From NCBI GenBank assembly GCA_016868035.1, contig VGID01000012.1, forward strand, positions 1-64,000: a stretch of DNA of 64,000 nt. Direction: 5' to 3'. Each line of letters opens with the position of its first letter. Positions within the stretch are counted from its first letter, which is position 1. The stretch comes from Betaproteobacteria bacterium (lineage in GTDB: Bacteria; Pseudomonadota; Gammaproteobacteria; Burkholderiales; SG8-41). A program made the position numbers and the translations under genes. This document shows, piece by piece, positions 50,238 to 58,530 of the stretch. The notes under the pieces were generated by a model. It worked only from the letters and a program-made list of their open reading frames with translations, was not told the DNA's origin and did not search any database.

Positions 50238-51079
50238 GGAATGCGCACGGCGCTCCAGCGCGCGGTGACCGTGCCGTCGGCCCGCCGCGCTTCGCCCTTC
50301 ATGCTCTCGCCCTCGACCACGCCCACGAAGAGCTCGCGGGGCGAGCCGCTTGCGCCCTGCGCGCCGAATTGCAGCCGGGTCCCGTCGATCCTGCCGCCTT
50401 CGAGCTTCACGCTCGCGCCCCCGTGCGCGAGCCGGCCGCCGAAGCGCTGAAACGTCTGGCGGATCTCGAGCCGGAATTCCCCGCCCCCGGGGTCGGACCA
50501 CGTGCCGCGCCAGTTCCCCTGCACGGCGGCCGGCACGACCCAAAGGTGCACCGTGGAGGTCCAGATCTGTCCGGTCTGATCGTACTTTTCGGGTGTTTCC
50601 ACCGTGACGCTGCGATCCGGTTTCCAGTCGCCCAGATCAAAATCGTGCGACACGATGCGAGCCCCGGGACGCAGCTCCTTCAGGAACTTCGGGCGCAGGG
50701 TTTCCATCATTCCCGGCAGCAGATAGAGCGTCAGCACGGTGGCACGCCGCAGGTCCGCGTTGCGCACGTCCTGCCGGAGGAAATGCACGCGCTCCGCCAC
50801 TCCGAGCTTCCGCGCGGCGGCGTTGCTCCGTTCCACGAGCTCCGCGTCGATGTCCACGCCGAAGCCGCGCGCACCGAATTTCCTGGCGGCGGTGAGCACG
50901 ATGCGCCCGTCTCCCGAGCCGAGGTCCACGACGTAGTCCCTGGAACCGACGCGTGCGATCTTCAGCATCGCGTCCACCACGACCGGCGGCGTGGGGATGT
51001 AGGGCCCGCCCTCGTGAATTTCGCCCGCGGCGTGCGCGAGCGAAGCGCAGACCAATAACGCGGCGCCGGAAGCCCGCAT
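50234..51079 (-). CDS. Exported SAM-methyltransferase-like protein, dispersed copy 8
   Basis: 281 residues, about 6 kb from the main array. A short signal peptide M-R-A-S-G-A-A-L-L-V-C-A-S-L-A-H-A-A-G (1-19) is followed by Y-I-P-T-P-P-V-V-V-D-A-M-L, D-L-G-S-G-D-G-R-I-V-L-T-A-A (52-65), F-G-A-R-G-F-G-V-D-I-D-A-E and L-Y-L-L-P-G-M-M-E. Its C-terminal domain ends V-T-A-R-W-S-A-V-R. It is most like copies 4 and 7 over the N-terminal blocks. The start has no strong ribosome-binding site. It is coupled to an MFS permease and lies downstream of tctCBA on the same strand, separated from tctA by a 7-nt-period repeat. Confidence 0.83.
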   Translation of the reverse strand: MRASGAALLVCASLAHAAGEIHEGGPYIPTPPVVVDAMLKIARVGSRDYVVDLGSGDGRIVLTAARKFGARGFGVDIDAELVERSNAAARKLGVAERVHFLRQDVRNADLRRATVLTLYLLPGMMETLRPKFLKELRPGARIVSHDFDLGDWKPDRSVTVETPEKYDQTGQIWTSTVHLWVVPAAVQGNWRGTWSDPGGGEFRLEIRQTFQRFGGRLAHGGASVKLEGGRIDGTRLQFGAQGASGSPRELFVGVVEGESMKGEARRADGTVTARWSAVRIP

Positions 51080-51133
51080 CAAGACGTTCGTGCCGGCCAA
51101 GATAGACGAGGAACCAGCGCGGTGCCGCCCGCA

Positions 51134-51175
51134 CGATTCGCCATTCCCCATTCCCGATTTCCCGTTCACCGCACT
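51134..51175. repeat. Heptanucleotide degenerate repeat between tctA and copy 8
   Basis: Six in-phase units: cgattcg, ccattcc, ccattcc, cgatttc, ccgttca, ccgcact. It ends 3 nt before the tctA stop codon. No inverted partner is seen close by. Confidence 0.75.
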
Positions 51176-51177
51176 GC

Positions 51178-52701
51178 TCAGCTCTGCTCGCTCTCGAGAC
51201 CGACGCTGGCGCGCCAGTCCTTGCGCTTGCTGATCAGCGGCTTCAGGCTGAGGACCACGATCAGCACGCCGATCCCGAGCATGATGGCGGCGATCGGCCG
51301 GTTGACGAAGATCGCATAGGTCCCGGCGCTCATCGCGAGCGACTGGCGCACCGAGAGCTCGAGCATCGGCGCGAGCACGAGGCCGAGCGCGATCGGCGCA
51401 AGGTCGTAGCCGAACTTGCGCAGCAGGTAGCCGATCACGCCCATGCCGAGCATGATCCAGACGTCCACGATGCTGTTCGCCACCGAGTAGCCGCCGAGGA
51501 TCGTGAAGCACAGGATGCAGGGGTAGAGGTACGCGTAGGGTATGCGCAGCAGGTTCACGAACAGCCCCACCATCGGAAGGTTCAGGATCAGCAGCACGAC
51601 GTTCCCCACGTACATGCTCGCGACGAACCCCCAGAACAGCTCCGGCTGCTGCTGGATCAGCAGGGGCCCCGGCGAGATGCCGTGCACCATGACCGCCGCG
51701 ATCATGACCGCCGTGATCGGGCTCGTGGGGATGCCAAGCGCCATCATCGGAACGAAGGCGCCGCTCGCCGCGGAGTTGTTGGCCGATTCCGGCCCCGCGA
51801 CGCCCTCGATCGCGCCGCTGCCGAAGCGCTCCGGGTGCTTCGAGATGCGCCGCTCGATGCCATAGGAGACGAAGGACGAGATGATGTGCGCGGAACCCGG
51901 GATGATGCCGATCAGGAAGCCGAGCAGGCTGCCGCGCGCGATCGGGCCCACCGAGAGCCTGAGCTCCTCGCGCGAGGGGATGAGCTCGCGCAGCTTCGGG
52001 CGCTGGACCTTGGGCGGCTCCGCCGCGCCCGCGACCAGCAGGATCTCCGAGATGCCGAACAGCCCGACCGCAACCGGCACGATGCCGATGCCGTCGCCGA
52101 GCTCGATCACGCCGAAACTGAAGCGCGTGTAGCCGGTCATGGTGTCGATGCCGACCATCCCGAAAATGAGCCCGAGCCCCGCCATGGAGAGCGTCTTCGG
52201 CATCGAGCCTGCGCTCATGTAGGCGAGGATGAAGAACCCCATGAGCAGCAGCGCGGTGTATTCGGGCGGCCCGAACCGCAGCGCGAAGGCGGCGAGCGTG
52301 GGCGCCAGCAGCATCAGCCCGACCACGCCCAGGGATCCGGCAATGAACGAGCCGATCGCCGCGATAGCGAGCGCCGGCCCCGCGCGGCCGTTCTGGGTCA
52401 TCGCGTAGCCGTCGATGCAGGTCATCACCGAGGCCGCCTCGCCCGGGATGCGCATCAGGATCGAGGTCGTCGAGCCGCCGTACATCGCGCCGTAATAGAC
52501 GCCGGAGAGCAGCACGATGGCGATGATCGGATTGAGCCCGAACGTCGCGGGCAGCAGCAGGCTGATCCCGGCGAGCGGGCCCAGCCCCGGCATCATGCCC
52601 ACCAGCGTGCCGATGATGCACCCGACGAACGCGTACACGAGCACCTGCGGGCTCAGCGCGATCGAAAAGCCGAGGTAGAGATCCTGGAACGTTTCAACCA
52701 T
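51178..52701 (-). CDS. tctA: Tripartite tricarboxylate transporter large permease TctA
   Basis: 507 residues with about 12 helices. The diagnostic TctA segment G-T-L-V-G-M-M-P-G-L-G-P-L-A-G (about 31-45) and the second copy-like block G-I-I-P-G-S-A-H-I-I-S-S-F (about 263-275) are present, as in E. coli/Salmonella TctA. It is the main membrane channel of the secondary-active tripartite system, driven by the ion gradient and fed by a TctC-type binding protein. tctB and tctC lie immediately upstream on the same strand, separated from tctA by a 7-nt-period repeat of 98 nt. Confidence 0.95.
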   Translation of the reverse strand: MVETFQDLYLGFSIALSPQVLVYAFVGCIIGTLVGMMPGLGPLAGISLLLPATFGLNPIIAIVLLSGVYYGAMYGGSTTSILMRIPGEAASVMTCIDGYAMTQNGRAGPALAIAAIGSFIAGSLGVVGLMLLAPTLAAFALRFGPPEYTALLLMGFFILAYMSAGSMPKTLSMAGLGLIFGMVGIDTMTGYTRFSFGVIELGDGIGIVPVAVGLFGISEILLVAGAAEPPKVQRPKLRELIPSREELRLSVGPIARGSLLGFLIGIIPGSAHIISSFVSYGIERRISKHPERFGSGAIEGVAGPESANNSAASGAFVPMMALGIPTSPITAVMIAAVMVHGISPGPLLIQQQPELFWGFVASMYVGNVVLLILNLPMVGLFVNLLRIPYAYLYPCILCFTILGGYSVANSIVDVWIMLGMGVIGYLLRKFGYDLAPIALGLVLAPMLELSVRQSLAMSAGTYAIFVNRPIAAIMLGIGVLIVVLSLKPLISKRKDWRASVGLESEQS

Positions 52702-52708
52702 TCAGAAC

Positions 52709-52806
52709 CGTGAGCAGTGAGCGGTGAGCCGTGAGCGGTAGCCCTTCTGTCTTCATCCTTTCGCCTACGTCTTTTCGACTTTCGACTTTCGACTTTCGAC
52801 TTTTAG
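52709..52806. repeat. Continuous 14-unit heptanucleotide tract between tctB and tctA
   Basis: Units keep a strict 7-nt phase: cgtgagc, agtgagc, ggtgagc, cgtgagc, ggtagcc, cttctgt, cttcatc, ctttcgc, ctacgtc, ttttcga, then ctttcga three times and cttttag. The first third is a gtgagc family and the last third a ctttcga family, bridged without breaking phase. It overlaps the tctB stop codon and ends 7 nt before the tctA start. Confidence 0.85.
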
Positions 52807-53282
52807 AAGCCCCACGGGCTGCGCGGCAGCGGCACCACCAGCAGGTCGCCAATGACGTAGAAGGAGATCATCGCAAACGATATCGAGACGATCAGCACCG
52901 GCAGCGGGCGCTTGCGCTCGAGCACGCCGAGCAGGAAGATCAGCAGGGCGATAATCGTGAGCCGGTAGCCGATGCGCTCGAGGGCAAACGCGGCCGCACC
53001 GCACGCGATGAGCACGATCACGGCGTGCGGAGCCTCGACCCACTTCATCTCCAGGAGCCGGGAGCGGCCGCTGAAGATGATGATCAGCACGCCCATCGCG
53101 GCGAGGAAGATCGCGAGCATCAGCGGCATGTATCCCGGGCCGGGCTCGGCGAGCGAGCCGACGGGATAGGCGCGATTCTCCCAGTAGAGGTAGAGCGCGA
53201 ACAGGATCAGCAGCAGCCCGGAGAACTGGTCGTTGCGCAGCCTCCGCCACGCTTGCTCAGGGGCTTGCTCTGTTTCCTGCAT
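52803..53282 (-). CDS. tctB: Tripartite tricarboxylate transporter small permease TctB
   Basis: 159 residues with four hydrophobic helices (about 20-40, 50-70, 85-105 and 125-150), the size and layout of TctB. The first helix is preceded by R-N-D-Q-F-S-G-L-L-L-I, and the block G-P-G-Y-M-P-L-M-L-A follows, a common TctB signature. It is the small subunit that assembles with TctA. It starts 42 nt after the tctC stop. Confidence 0.88.
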   Translation of the reverse strand: MQETEQAPEQAWRRLRNDQFSGLLLILFALYLYWENRAYPVGSLAEPGPGYMPLMLAIFLAAMGVLIIIFSGRSRLLEMKWVEAPHAVIVLIACGAAAFALERIGYRLTIIALLIFLLGVLERKRPLPVLIVSISFAMISFYVIGDLLVVPLPRSPWGF

Positions 53283-53324
53283 CAGATGCTCTCGAATGGT
53301 CGAACACGCATCAATGCCCCTGCA

Positions 53325-54302
53325 CTACTTTGCTTCTTCGATCTTGCCCATTCGCCGTATCGCGCTAGATAGCATTTTTAGGTCCTTTTCCAGGAACTTC
53401 TGAAACTCCAGCGCATCAAGATAGGCGATCGGCGTCTTGATCCTTTCCATTGACGTCTTAAAGTCAACCGAAAGCACCGCCTGCCTGACCGTTTCGCGTA
53501 AGGACGAAACTACAGCCGTGCCAACCCCTCTGGGCGCGAACATGCCCGACCAGACGTAGAATTCCAGGTCGTAACCCACCTCCTTGAACGTAGGCACGTC
53601 CGGGAGGGAGGCCAGCCGTTTGTCGCCCCAAGACGCGAGTGCGCGCAGCTTCGTGTTCGCGATATGTGGCACCGCCATCGCAGGAGGTGATGCCCACATT
53701 CCCGCGTGCCCGCCCAGAACCAGCGCCATCGTGGGCCCCCCTCCTACCGCAGGCAAATGACGCATTTTTATGCCTGCTGCGTGCACAAACATCTCCATCG
53801 GCACGTGAGACGGGCCGTACACCCCCGAATGCGAAAACACTATTTCATTGGGACGTTTTTTCGCCAGGGCTACCAAATCTTTTACCGATTTCGCCGGCAG
53901 CGATGGATGAACGACTAGAACCGGCGGATCTGCGGCGATCAGCGCTATTGGAACAAACTGTTCTCGTGAATAAGCGGGCGCGCGGCCGAACATGGCGTCG
54001 ACTTCCGGAATGGTGTTGTACGACACCAACGTGACCATGACGGTGTAGCCGTCGGGTTTCGCGATCGACACGGACTGCATGCCCACGGCGCCGCCGGCAC
54101 CTGGCCGGTTGATGATCGGTACCGGTTGCTTCCAGATTTTTTCCATTGCGGCAGCAAGAGGCCGAGCCGAGAGGTCGGCCATTCCTCCGGGGGGAAACGG
54201 TACCACCACGTTCACCGGCCGCGTAGGATACGGCTCTTGAGCAAAAGCAGTGAGCGCCGCGAACGCAATGACGCATGCGCTGATAGTAGTGGAAAGCCTC
54301 AT
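53325..54302 (-). CDS. tctC: TctC/Bug-type substrate-binding protein of the tctCBA operon
   Basis: 325 residues with signal peptide ending A-L-T-A-F-A-Q-E (about 16-23), then E-P-Y-P-T-R-P-V-N-V-V-V-P-F-P-P-G-G-M-A-D and I-N-R-P-G-A-G-G-A-V-G. Its later blocks (L-A-S-W-G-D-K-R-L-A-S-L-P-D-V-P-T-F-K-E) are closely shared with the Bug proteins at 57525-58505 and 58531-59508, so these three form a subgroup. As the only Bug gene in the window next to tctB and tctA it is the likely cognate binder. GC looks lower than in most neighbours. Confidence 0.93.
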   Translation of the reverse strand: MRLSTTISACVIAFAALTAFAQEPYPTRPVNVVVPFPPGGMADLSARPLAAAMEKIWKQPVPIINRPGAGGAVGMQSVSIAKPDGYTVMVTLVSYNTIPEVDAMFGRAPAYSREQFVPIALIAADPPVLVVHPSLPAKSVKDLVALAKKRPNEIVFSHSGVYGPSHVPMEMFVHAAGIKMRHLPAVGGGPTMALVLGGHAGMWASPPAMAVPHIANTKLRALASWGDKRLASLPDVPTFKEVGYDLEFYVWSGMFAPRGVGTAVVSSLRETVRQAVLSVDFKTSMERIKTPIAYLDALEFQKFLEKDLKMLSSAIRRMGKIEEAK

Positions 54303-54418
54303 GACTTACTCCTCCTCTTCGCGAGCCGCTTGCGGACTATAACAACTCACCAAACACCGGGCAAGCATATCGGCCGCGCATTCGCGTCGCTTGACCAGTG
54401 AAATTGTAGGGCGCTAGG

Positions 54419-55876
54419 ATGCACATCCTTCTACGCGACGCTGTTTCCATGACAGGACAATACGTACACGACGATCTCGCGCAAGTCTGCCGCGTGCTCG
54501 CCTTGCATCGCATGATCGACCTATGGGGTCACGCCAGTCTGCGCATGCCGAAAAGCGATCTCGTTCTTGTGACGCCGCGCTTTGGCCGGGACTGCCTGCC
54601 GCGGTACATCAGGGGCGAGCAGATGCTGGTGTGCGATCTCCAGGGAAACGTCATCGAGGGGCGTGGGGAGTTGCCCCTTCAGTTCGCGGTAGACATCGCA
54701 CTGTATCAAAAGAACCCACGACTGGGAGCGTGCATCTTCGTGTCACCGGAAACCGCGATGGCGGCCGGCATTACGCGCGCCGATCTCAAACCGATTACCC
54801 ATATGGAGTCGGAGATCGCATATCGCATTGCCACGTGGGATTCCGCCGCGCTTGCCGATTCCGCCGCGATGGCCGGCGAACTGTCCAAGCTGATCGCGGG
54901 CAGTGGCGTTACGCATCAACCGGGCATCGGCGTATGGGTGGGCGGCAAGGAGCTCTCGGAATGCTTGATGACGGCGTATCACCTCGAGTACCTCGCTCAA
55001 GCAAACGTGATCGCCGCGCGCATGGACGCCGAATTGCGAATGGTGGTCCGTGAGGACTCCGACAAACTCTGGACGCAGTTCAGCGGACATCACCACTACG
55101 ACGAGTTCTTCGCATCCCTCGATCCCGGAGCAGGATCGCATCCCTATCACGAGTACCTTGCGCAACATACCCCGGGCCGCGAGCAGTTTGAGGAACTAAA
55201 AGCCACTATCGCATTCAGCTGCCGCGCCTTGTGGGAGCGTGGAACGCTCGTGGCGTTTCTTGAGCACATCAGTCACCGCCTGCCGGTGGACAACCGGTTC
55301 CTGATGACGGCCGCAAAAAATTACCGCGACATGGATCCCCAGGACATTACGCTGCTTGACTACGCGGCAAACTGGATCTCGGGACCTCGTCCACCGGGAT
55401 TCAAATGGTTCCACGCCCAAATCATGGCCGAGCGCCGTGACGTGAAAGCAGTGGTTCACACGCACGATTTGTACGGCCGCGTCTATGCGGCCGCACAGCA
55501 GGCACTGCCGCCAGTCCATCGCCTCGGCCTGAAGATCGCGACACGCGCGTTGCCAATTTACCCGCGCTGCGATCTGATCGTTGATCCCGACGTGCGACGG
55601 AGCGCCCTCGATGCCTTGGGGAACGGCCCGGTCGTGCACGAAGCCGGCCATGGTACCGATTTCGTTGCGACCACACTCGAACAAGCGGTCGTCGATTCCA
55701 TCCAGCGGGAGGCTTTCATTTCCATGCTCCACCTGGCGCAGCATTTCGGGAAGCCACGTCCGCTGCCGACGGGGCTGATCGATGCTGTGCTACGCCACGA
55801 TCCGGATTCGACTGACTGGTGGTGGTTCTATTCCGGTGAAGTCGGTGCGCCGCGCCGCAGCGCGGCTGGACTTTAG
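54419..55876 (+). CDS. Double class II aldolase/adducin-domain protein
   Basis: 485 residues made of two tandem class II aldolase/adducin-like domains. The first starts near D-D-L-A-Q-V-C-R-V-L-A-L-H (18-30) and the second near L-K-A-T-I-A-F-S-C-R-A-L-W (260-272). In domain two the metal ligands are clear: H-T-H at 347-349 and the His of A-G-H-G-T (411). In domain one the matching place reads F-V-S-P (107-110), so its metal site is lost. It may be an aldolase, epimerase or decarboxylase with one working domain and one structural domain. The ATG at 54419 is used, but a start at 54449 (M-T-G-Q) is equally possible. Followed by a small gene and an amidase. Confidence 0.82.
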   Translation: MHILLRDAVSMTGQYVHDDLAQVCRVLALHRMIDLWGHASLRMPKSDLVLVTPRFGRDCLPRYIRGEQMLVCDLQGNVIEGRGELPLQFAVDIALYQKNPRLGACIFVSPETAMAAGITRADLKPITHMESEIAYRIATWDSAALADSAAMAGELSKLIAGSGVTHQPGIGVWVGGKELSECLMTAYHLEYLAQANVIAARMDAELRMVVREDSDKLWTQFSGHHHYDEFFASLDPGAGSHPYHEYLAQHTPGREQFEELKATIAFSCRALWERGTLVAFLEHISHRLPVDNRFLMTAAKNYRDMDPQDITLLDYAANWISGPRPPGFKWFHAQIMAERRDVKAVVHTHDLYGRVYAAAQQALPPVHRLGLKIATRALPIYPRCDLIVDPDVRRSALDALGNGPVVHEAGHGTDFVATTLEQAVVDSIQREAFISMLHLAQHFGKPRPLPTGLIDAVLRHDPDSTDWWWFYSGEVGAPRRSAAGL

Positions 55877-55897
55877 CCCTGATTGGGAAGGCACATC

Positions 55898-56092
55898 ATG
55901 GACGCTGACATCCTGACCGGCCATTTTCGGGAAATCTACGGCCGAGATTTGAATCTCGATGCAGTTTCCGGGTACGCCGATATCGTCGCGAAGCTCAACG
56001 CCGCCATTCGCGATGCGGCTGAAAAAGGGCTTGCCTTCGAGGACGAGCCATCCGCGTTCCTCGGCGTTATTGCGCGTCACGGCCAATTATGA
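55898..56092 (+). CDS. Small GatC/AtzG-like protein preceding an amidase
   Basis: 64 residues, starting at ATG 55898 with gggaagg upstream. Its ATGA overlap with the amidase start and its predicted helices (D-A-V-S-G-Y-A-D-I-V-A-K-L-N-A-A-I) resemble the small GatC/AtzG-type partners that assemble with amidase-signature enzymes such as AtzE. The sequence similarity itself is weak, so the role is inferred from size, position and helix pattern. It could instead be an unrelated small subunit. Confidence 0.55.
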   Translation: MDADILTGHFREIYGRDLNLDAVSGYADIVAKLNAAIRDAAEKGLAFEDEPSAFLGVIARHGQL

Positions 56093-57507
56093 GCACGGCG
56101 ATCGAGCAACTCACGCTTGAGGAAGCTGCTCGAGCGATTGCGCGCGGCGATGTTTCCTCCGAGCAAGTGACGGCACTATCGCTTGAACGTCTCCGTCGGC
56201 TTGGACCGTTGCTCAACTGCGTCGCCAATGTCGCCGACGATTCCGTGCTGGACGTCGCGCGCACATTGGACCGCGAGCGTGCTCGCGGGAAGCTGCGCGG
56301 CCGCCTCCACGGTGTGCCGCTCGCGCACAAGGACTTGTTCTACCGCAAGGGCAGGAGAGTAGCCTGCGGTTCGAAGATCCGGCGAGACTTCGTGGCCAAT
56401 ACAACGGCGACAGTCCTGGAAAGGCTCGACGCCGCCGGCGCGCTCGATCTCGGCACGCTGCATATGTCGGAGTTCGCGTTTAGTCCGACAGGCTACAACC
56501 ATCACTACGGCCACGGGCTTAACCCTTGGGATCTGACACGAGTTCCCGGGGGTTCCTCGAGCGGGTCTGCCGCAGCGGTCGCCGCACGGCTGGTTTACGG
56601 CTCGCTCGGCACCGATTCAGGAGGCTCCTTGCGCCACCCGGCCGCGATGTGCGGCCTGACAGGACTCAAACCCACGCAAACAAGAGTAAGCCGCGCGGGA
56701 GTCATGCCGCTATCGCATTCTCTCGATTGCGTGGGACCGCTTGCGCGAACGGCGCGGGACTGCGCCTGGCTGCTACAAGCCATCGCGGGCCCGGATCATG
56801 CCGACCCGACCGCAGCCGGCTTCAGCGTGCCCGATTTCGACGCGGGACTCACCGGGGATGTGACAGGACTCCGCATCGCGGTTCCCACTAACTATTATTA
56901 CGATCACGCCACCGAGGACGTGCGTAGGCTGCTCGACGCAACGCTCGACGTGTACCGGCAACTCGGCGCGAAGGTGTCGCCAGTGCGCGTGCCGGACGTG
57001 AACCTTTTCAATACGCTGGCGCAGGTCATCATGGGCGTCGAGGCCGCGACAATCCATCAGCGCTGGCTCGCTACCCGGCGCAACGAGTATTCGGATATTG
57101 TGCGTGCGCGAATCGAAGTGGGACTGATGTATCCCGCGACGCGCTATTGCGAAGCGCTCGCGCTGCGAGGGAAGCTGACAGAGGCATTTATATCGGCCAC
57201 GCTCGGGGAATGCGACGTGTTGCATCTACCGGCGGTTTCAATTCCGGTGCCGACGATAGAGGAGACCACTAACGGCGATCCGGCGCATATCGCCAGAACG
57301 CTGGGCGCGCTTACACACTGCACCCGCGGAATCAACTATCTAGGATTGCCCGCAGTTACACTTCCTTGCGGGTTCACCGCCAACCGTATGCCTTGCGGTT
57401 TTCAATTGGTTGGGCGCCCGTTTGCCGAAGGACTGCTGTTACGCGTGGCGGACGCGTACCAGCGCGCCATCGACTGGCACAGGCGCGCGCCCGCACTACA
57501 AGAGTAG
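56089..57507 (+). CDS. Amidase-signature family hydrolase
   Basis: 472 residues of the amidase signature family. The Ser-cisSer-Lys triad can be placed as Lys81 (P-L-A-H-K-D-L-F), Ser156 in G-G-S-S-S-G-S and Ser180 in D-S-G-G-S-L-R-H-P-A. The family hydrolyses amides, or carboxamides formed during ring breakdown (as in AtzE or GatA-like proteins). There is no signal peptide. Coupled by a 4-nt overlap to the small gene upstream and in one run with the aldolase-like gene, so the three probably act on one compound. Converges with a Bug gene 17 nt downstream. Confidence 0.92.
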   Translation: MSTAIEQLTLEEAARAIARGDVSSEQVTALSLERLRRLGPLLNCVANVADDSVLDVARTLDRERARGKLRGRLHGVPLAHKDLFYRKGRRVACGSKIRRDFVANTTATVLERLDAAGALDLGTLHMSEFAFSPTGYNHHYGHGLNPWDLTRVPGGSSSGSAAAVAARLVYGSLGTDSGGSLRHPAAMCGLTGLKPTQTRVSRAGVMPLSHSLDCVGPLARTARDCAWLLQAIAGPDHADPTAAGFSVPDFDAGLTGDVTGLRIAVPTNYYYDHATEDVRRLLDATLDVYRQLGAKVSPVRVPDVNLFNTLAQVIMGVEAATIHQRWLATRRNEYSDIVRARIEVGLMYPATRYCEALALRGKLTEAFISATLGECDVLHLPAVSIPVPTIEETTNGDPAHIARTLGALTHCTRGINYLGLPAVTLPCGFTANRMPCGFQLVGRPFAEGLLLRVADAYQRAIDWHRRAPALQE

Positions 57508-57524
57508 GCGGAGCAGACGACTGC

Positions 57525-58505
57525 TTATTTTTCGTCGACCTTGCCGACCCGCTTCACGGTGAGCGCGAGGCGCTTGGCGTCGCGGTCCCAGAATTGCTGG
57601 AACTGAGGCGCGTCGAGATAGTTGATCGGGGTCTCGAGCTTGGCCATGATCGTCTTGAACTCGGAATCCTCGACGCCCTTGCGAGCGGCATCGCGCAGCG
57701 TCTTGATCGCCGCCTCGGGCGTGCCACGGGGCGCGACGAGCCCGGCCCAGATGTAGAATTCGACGTCCTTGAAGCCCAGCTCCTTGAACGTGGGCAGTTC
57801 CGGAAGCGAGGCGAGCCGCTTGTCGCCCCAGTTCGCGATGGCGCGCAGCTTCCCCGAGCGCAGGTAGGCGATCGCGGCCGCCGGCCCCGACGAGAGCGCC
57901 TGCACGTGGCCGCCGAGCAGCGCGGTGATCGCGGGTCCGCCGCCGGCGAACGGAACGTGCCGCAGCTTGATGTTCGCCGAATGGACGAGCATTTCCATCG
58001 CGACGTGCAGCGTGCCGTAGACGCCGGACGAGGAAAACGCGATCTCGTTCGGGTTCTTTCTCGCCAGCGCGACGAACTCCTTCGCCGACTTGACCGGCAT
58101 CGAGGGGTGCACGACCAGGATGGTCGGATCGGCCGAGATGAGCGCGATCGGCACCAGCTGGTCCATCGTGTAAGCGGACTTCCGGCCGAAGATCGCGTCG
58201 ACTTCGGGAAAGATCGAAACGCTGGAGAGCGCGATCAGTATGGTGTAGCCGTCGGGCTTGGCGTTCGCCGCGGCCGCATAGCCGACCATTCCACCCGCCC
58301 CCGAGCGGTTCACCGGAGCGATCGGCTGCTTGATGACCTTCTCCATCGCGGCCGCGATCGGCCGCCCGGTGAGATCGGCGACGCCGCCCGGCGGGAACGG
58401 CACGATCATGGTGATCGGGCGGTTGGGATACGCGTCCTGCCCCGCCGCCGTGTATGCAACGAGCGCCAGCACCACGGCGCTCAGAATCCGCGTAATCGCA
58501 ATCAT
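57525..58505 (-). CDS. Bug/TctC-family substrate-binding protein
   Basis: 326 residues. Leader M-I-A-I-T-R-I-L-S-A-V-V-L-A-L-V-A-Y-T-A-A-G-Q, then Y-P-N-R-P-I-T-M-I-V-P-F-P-P-G-G-V-A-D and V-N-R-S-G-A-G-G-M-V-G. It shares the unusual blocks L-T-G-R-P-I-A-A-A-M-E-K and N-W-G-D-K-R-L-A-S-L-P-E-L-P-T-F-K-E with tctC at 53325 and with the neighbouring Bug gene. Last gene of the minus-strand FAH run. The two tandem copies suggest duplication with ligand divergence. Confidence 0.92.
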   Translation of the reverse strand: MIAITRILSAVVLALVAYTAAGQDAYPNRPITMIVPFPPGGVADLTGRPIAAAMEKVIKQPIAPVNRSGAGGMVGYAAAANAKPDGYTILIALSSVSIFPEVDAIFGRKSAYTMDQLVPIALISADPTILVVHPSMPVKSAKEFVALARKNPNEIAFSSSGVYGTLHVAMEMLVHSANIKLRHVPFAGGGPAITALLGGHVQALSSGPAAAIAYLRSGKLRAIANWGDKRLASLPELPTFKELGFKDVEFYIWAGLVAPRGTPEAAIKTLRDAARKGVEDSEFKTIMAKLETPINYLDAPQFQQFWDRDAKRLALTVKRVGKVDEK

Positions 58506-58530
58506 ATGGCCTCCTGACCGATCAAGCTGC

